From positions 1 through 6,686 of the forward strand of contig VBBH01000115.1 in NCBI GenBank assembly GCA_005888695.1: a DNA stretch of 6,686 nt, read 5' to 3'. This stretch comes from Candidatus Bathyarchaeota archaeon (GTDB taxonomy: Archaea; Thermoproteota; Bathyarchaeia; 40CM-2-53-6). Every line of letters begins with the position of its first letter. Position 1 is the stretch's first letter. Of the stretch, positions 6,416 through 6,686 are shown in pieces. Under the pieces are notes generated by a model that ran no database searches, was not told the origin of the DNA, and worked only from the letters and a program-made list of their open reading frames with translations. A program made the position numbers and the translations under genes.

Positions 6416-6686
6416 TGATAATACATGCAGAAGCGATACCAGCGATCTATCATGGCGAGAACGTTTTGGTGATTGCTCCGACAGGGTCCGGGAAGACGGA
6501 GGCAGCACTCCTTCCACTCATCGACCGAATGATCCAGGACAGGGACCGTCAAGGTATCAGTCTTGTCTACATCACTCCGTTGCGGGCTCTGAACCGCGAC
6601 ATGCTGAAAAGATTACAATTCTGGTCCGGAAAGCTCGGCTTCACTGTCGAAGTACGCCACGGCGACACTCCTGCTGCTGATCGAAG
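6415..6686 (+). CDS. Lhr-like DEAD/H-box ATP-dependent helicase (N-terminal part, runs off the edge)
   Basis: The frame is open from TTG at 6415 to the window end (90 codons visible; the gene continues outside). Residues 8-28 contain [18 protein letters not shown] and the Walker A motif APTGSGKT (21-28, catalytic K27). Motif Ia [10 protein letters not shown] follows at 53-62, and VRHGDT at 80-85 matches the superfamily 2 Ib-region strand. This spelling is typical of Lhr (large helicase-related) proteins, usually 800 or more residues, which translocate 3'-to-5' on single-stranded DNA and act in DNA repair in archaea and bacteria. An RNA role is also possible. The TTG start is doubtful because it would leave out the Q-motif N-terminus, which seems to lie in another frame just upstream. 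The gap to gcvH is 63 bases in the same direction. The family assignment is firm; the start is not. Confidence 0.85.
   Translation, partial: MIIHAEAIPAIYHGENVLVIAPTGSGKTEAALLPLIDRMIQDRDRQGISLVYITPLRALNRDMLKRLQFWSGKLGFTVEVRHGDTPAADR

Noticed and set aside
6413..6421. Programmed ribosomal frameshift at the helicase junction
   Set aside because: There is no slippery heptamer of the X-XXY-YYZ type and no obvious downstream stem. A one-base backward slip would also give PT-LII-H, one residue too long for Q-motif spacing. An indel or assembly error is simpler.

Overview
The window looks archaeal, most plausibly from the Thermoproteota or Nitrososphaeria side and probably from a metagenome assembly. 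The clues are a TTTATA-type TATA box ahead of gcvH, Shine-Dalgarno stretches matching the archaeal GGAGGTGATC pattern, frequent TTG start codons, an Lhr-type helicase, and an M1 aminopeptidase with a HEAT-repeat tail. The lineage is inferred from style and gene content, because no rRNA or marker phylogeny can be done here.

Left part, minus strand: four genes point leftward. In transcription order they are an FMN nitroreductase-family protein (5184-4558), a large M1 zinc aminopeptidase with HEAT repeats and a terminal coiled coil (4382-1830), a 12-segment MFS transporter (1769-561), and a UbiA-superfamily membrane prenyltransferase-like protein (540 to beyond base 1). The last three are spaced 60 and 20 bases apart and may share a transcript. 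The nitroreductase is separated from the peptidase by 173 bases with no recognisable gene.

Right part, plus strand: a 43-base divergent gap (if the ATG at 5231 is used) leads into a HAD-fold phosphatase resembling 5'(3')-deoxyribonucleotidases (5231-5860). Next comes glycine cleavage system H protein (5944-6351) behind its own likely TATA box. Last is the 5' part of an Lhr-like DEAD/H helicase that runs off the right edge.

The genes do not form one obvious pathway. They look like ordinary housekeeping functions: peptide turnover, export, isoprenoid or quinone-type membrane chemistry, flavin redox, nucleotide dephosphorylation, one-carbon metabolism and nucleic-acid repair. I see no CRISPR array, insertion sequence, tRNA, rRNA or phage-like module, and I do not find strong evidence for a new system. 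The points most worth checking are an apparent frameshift through the Q-motif region of the helicase, the altered first Asp motif in the UbiA-like protein, the HEAT/coiled-coil tail of the peptidase, and start-site corrections for gcvH and possibly the HAD gene.
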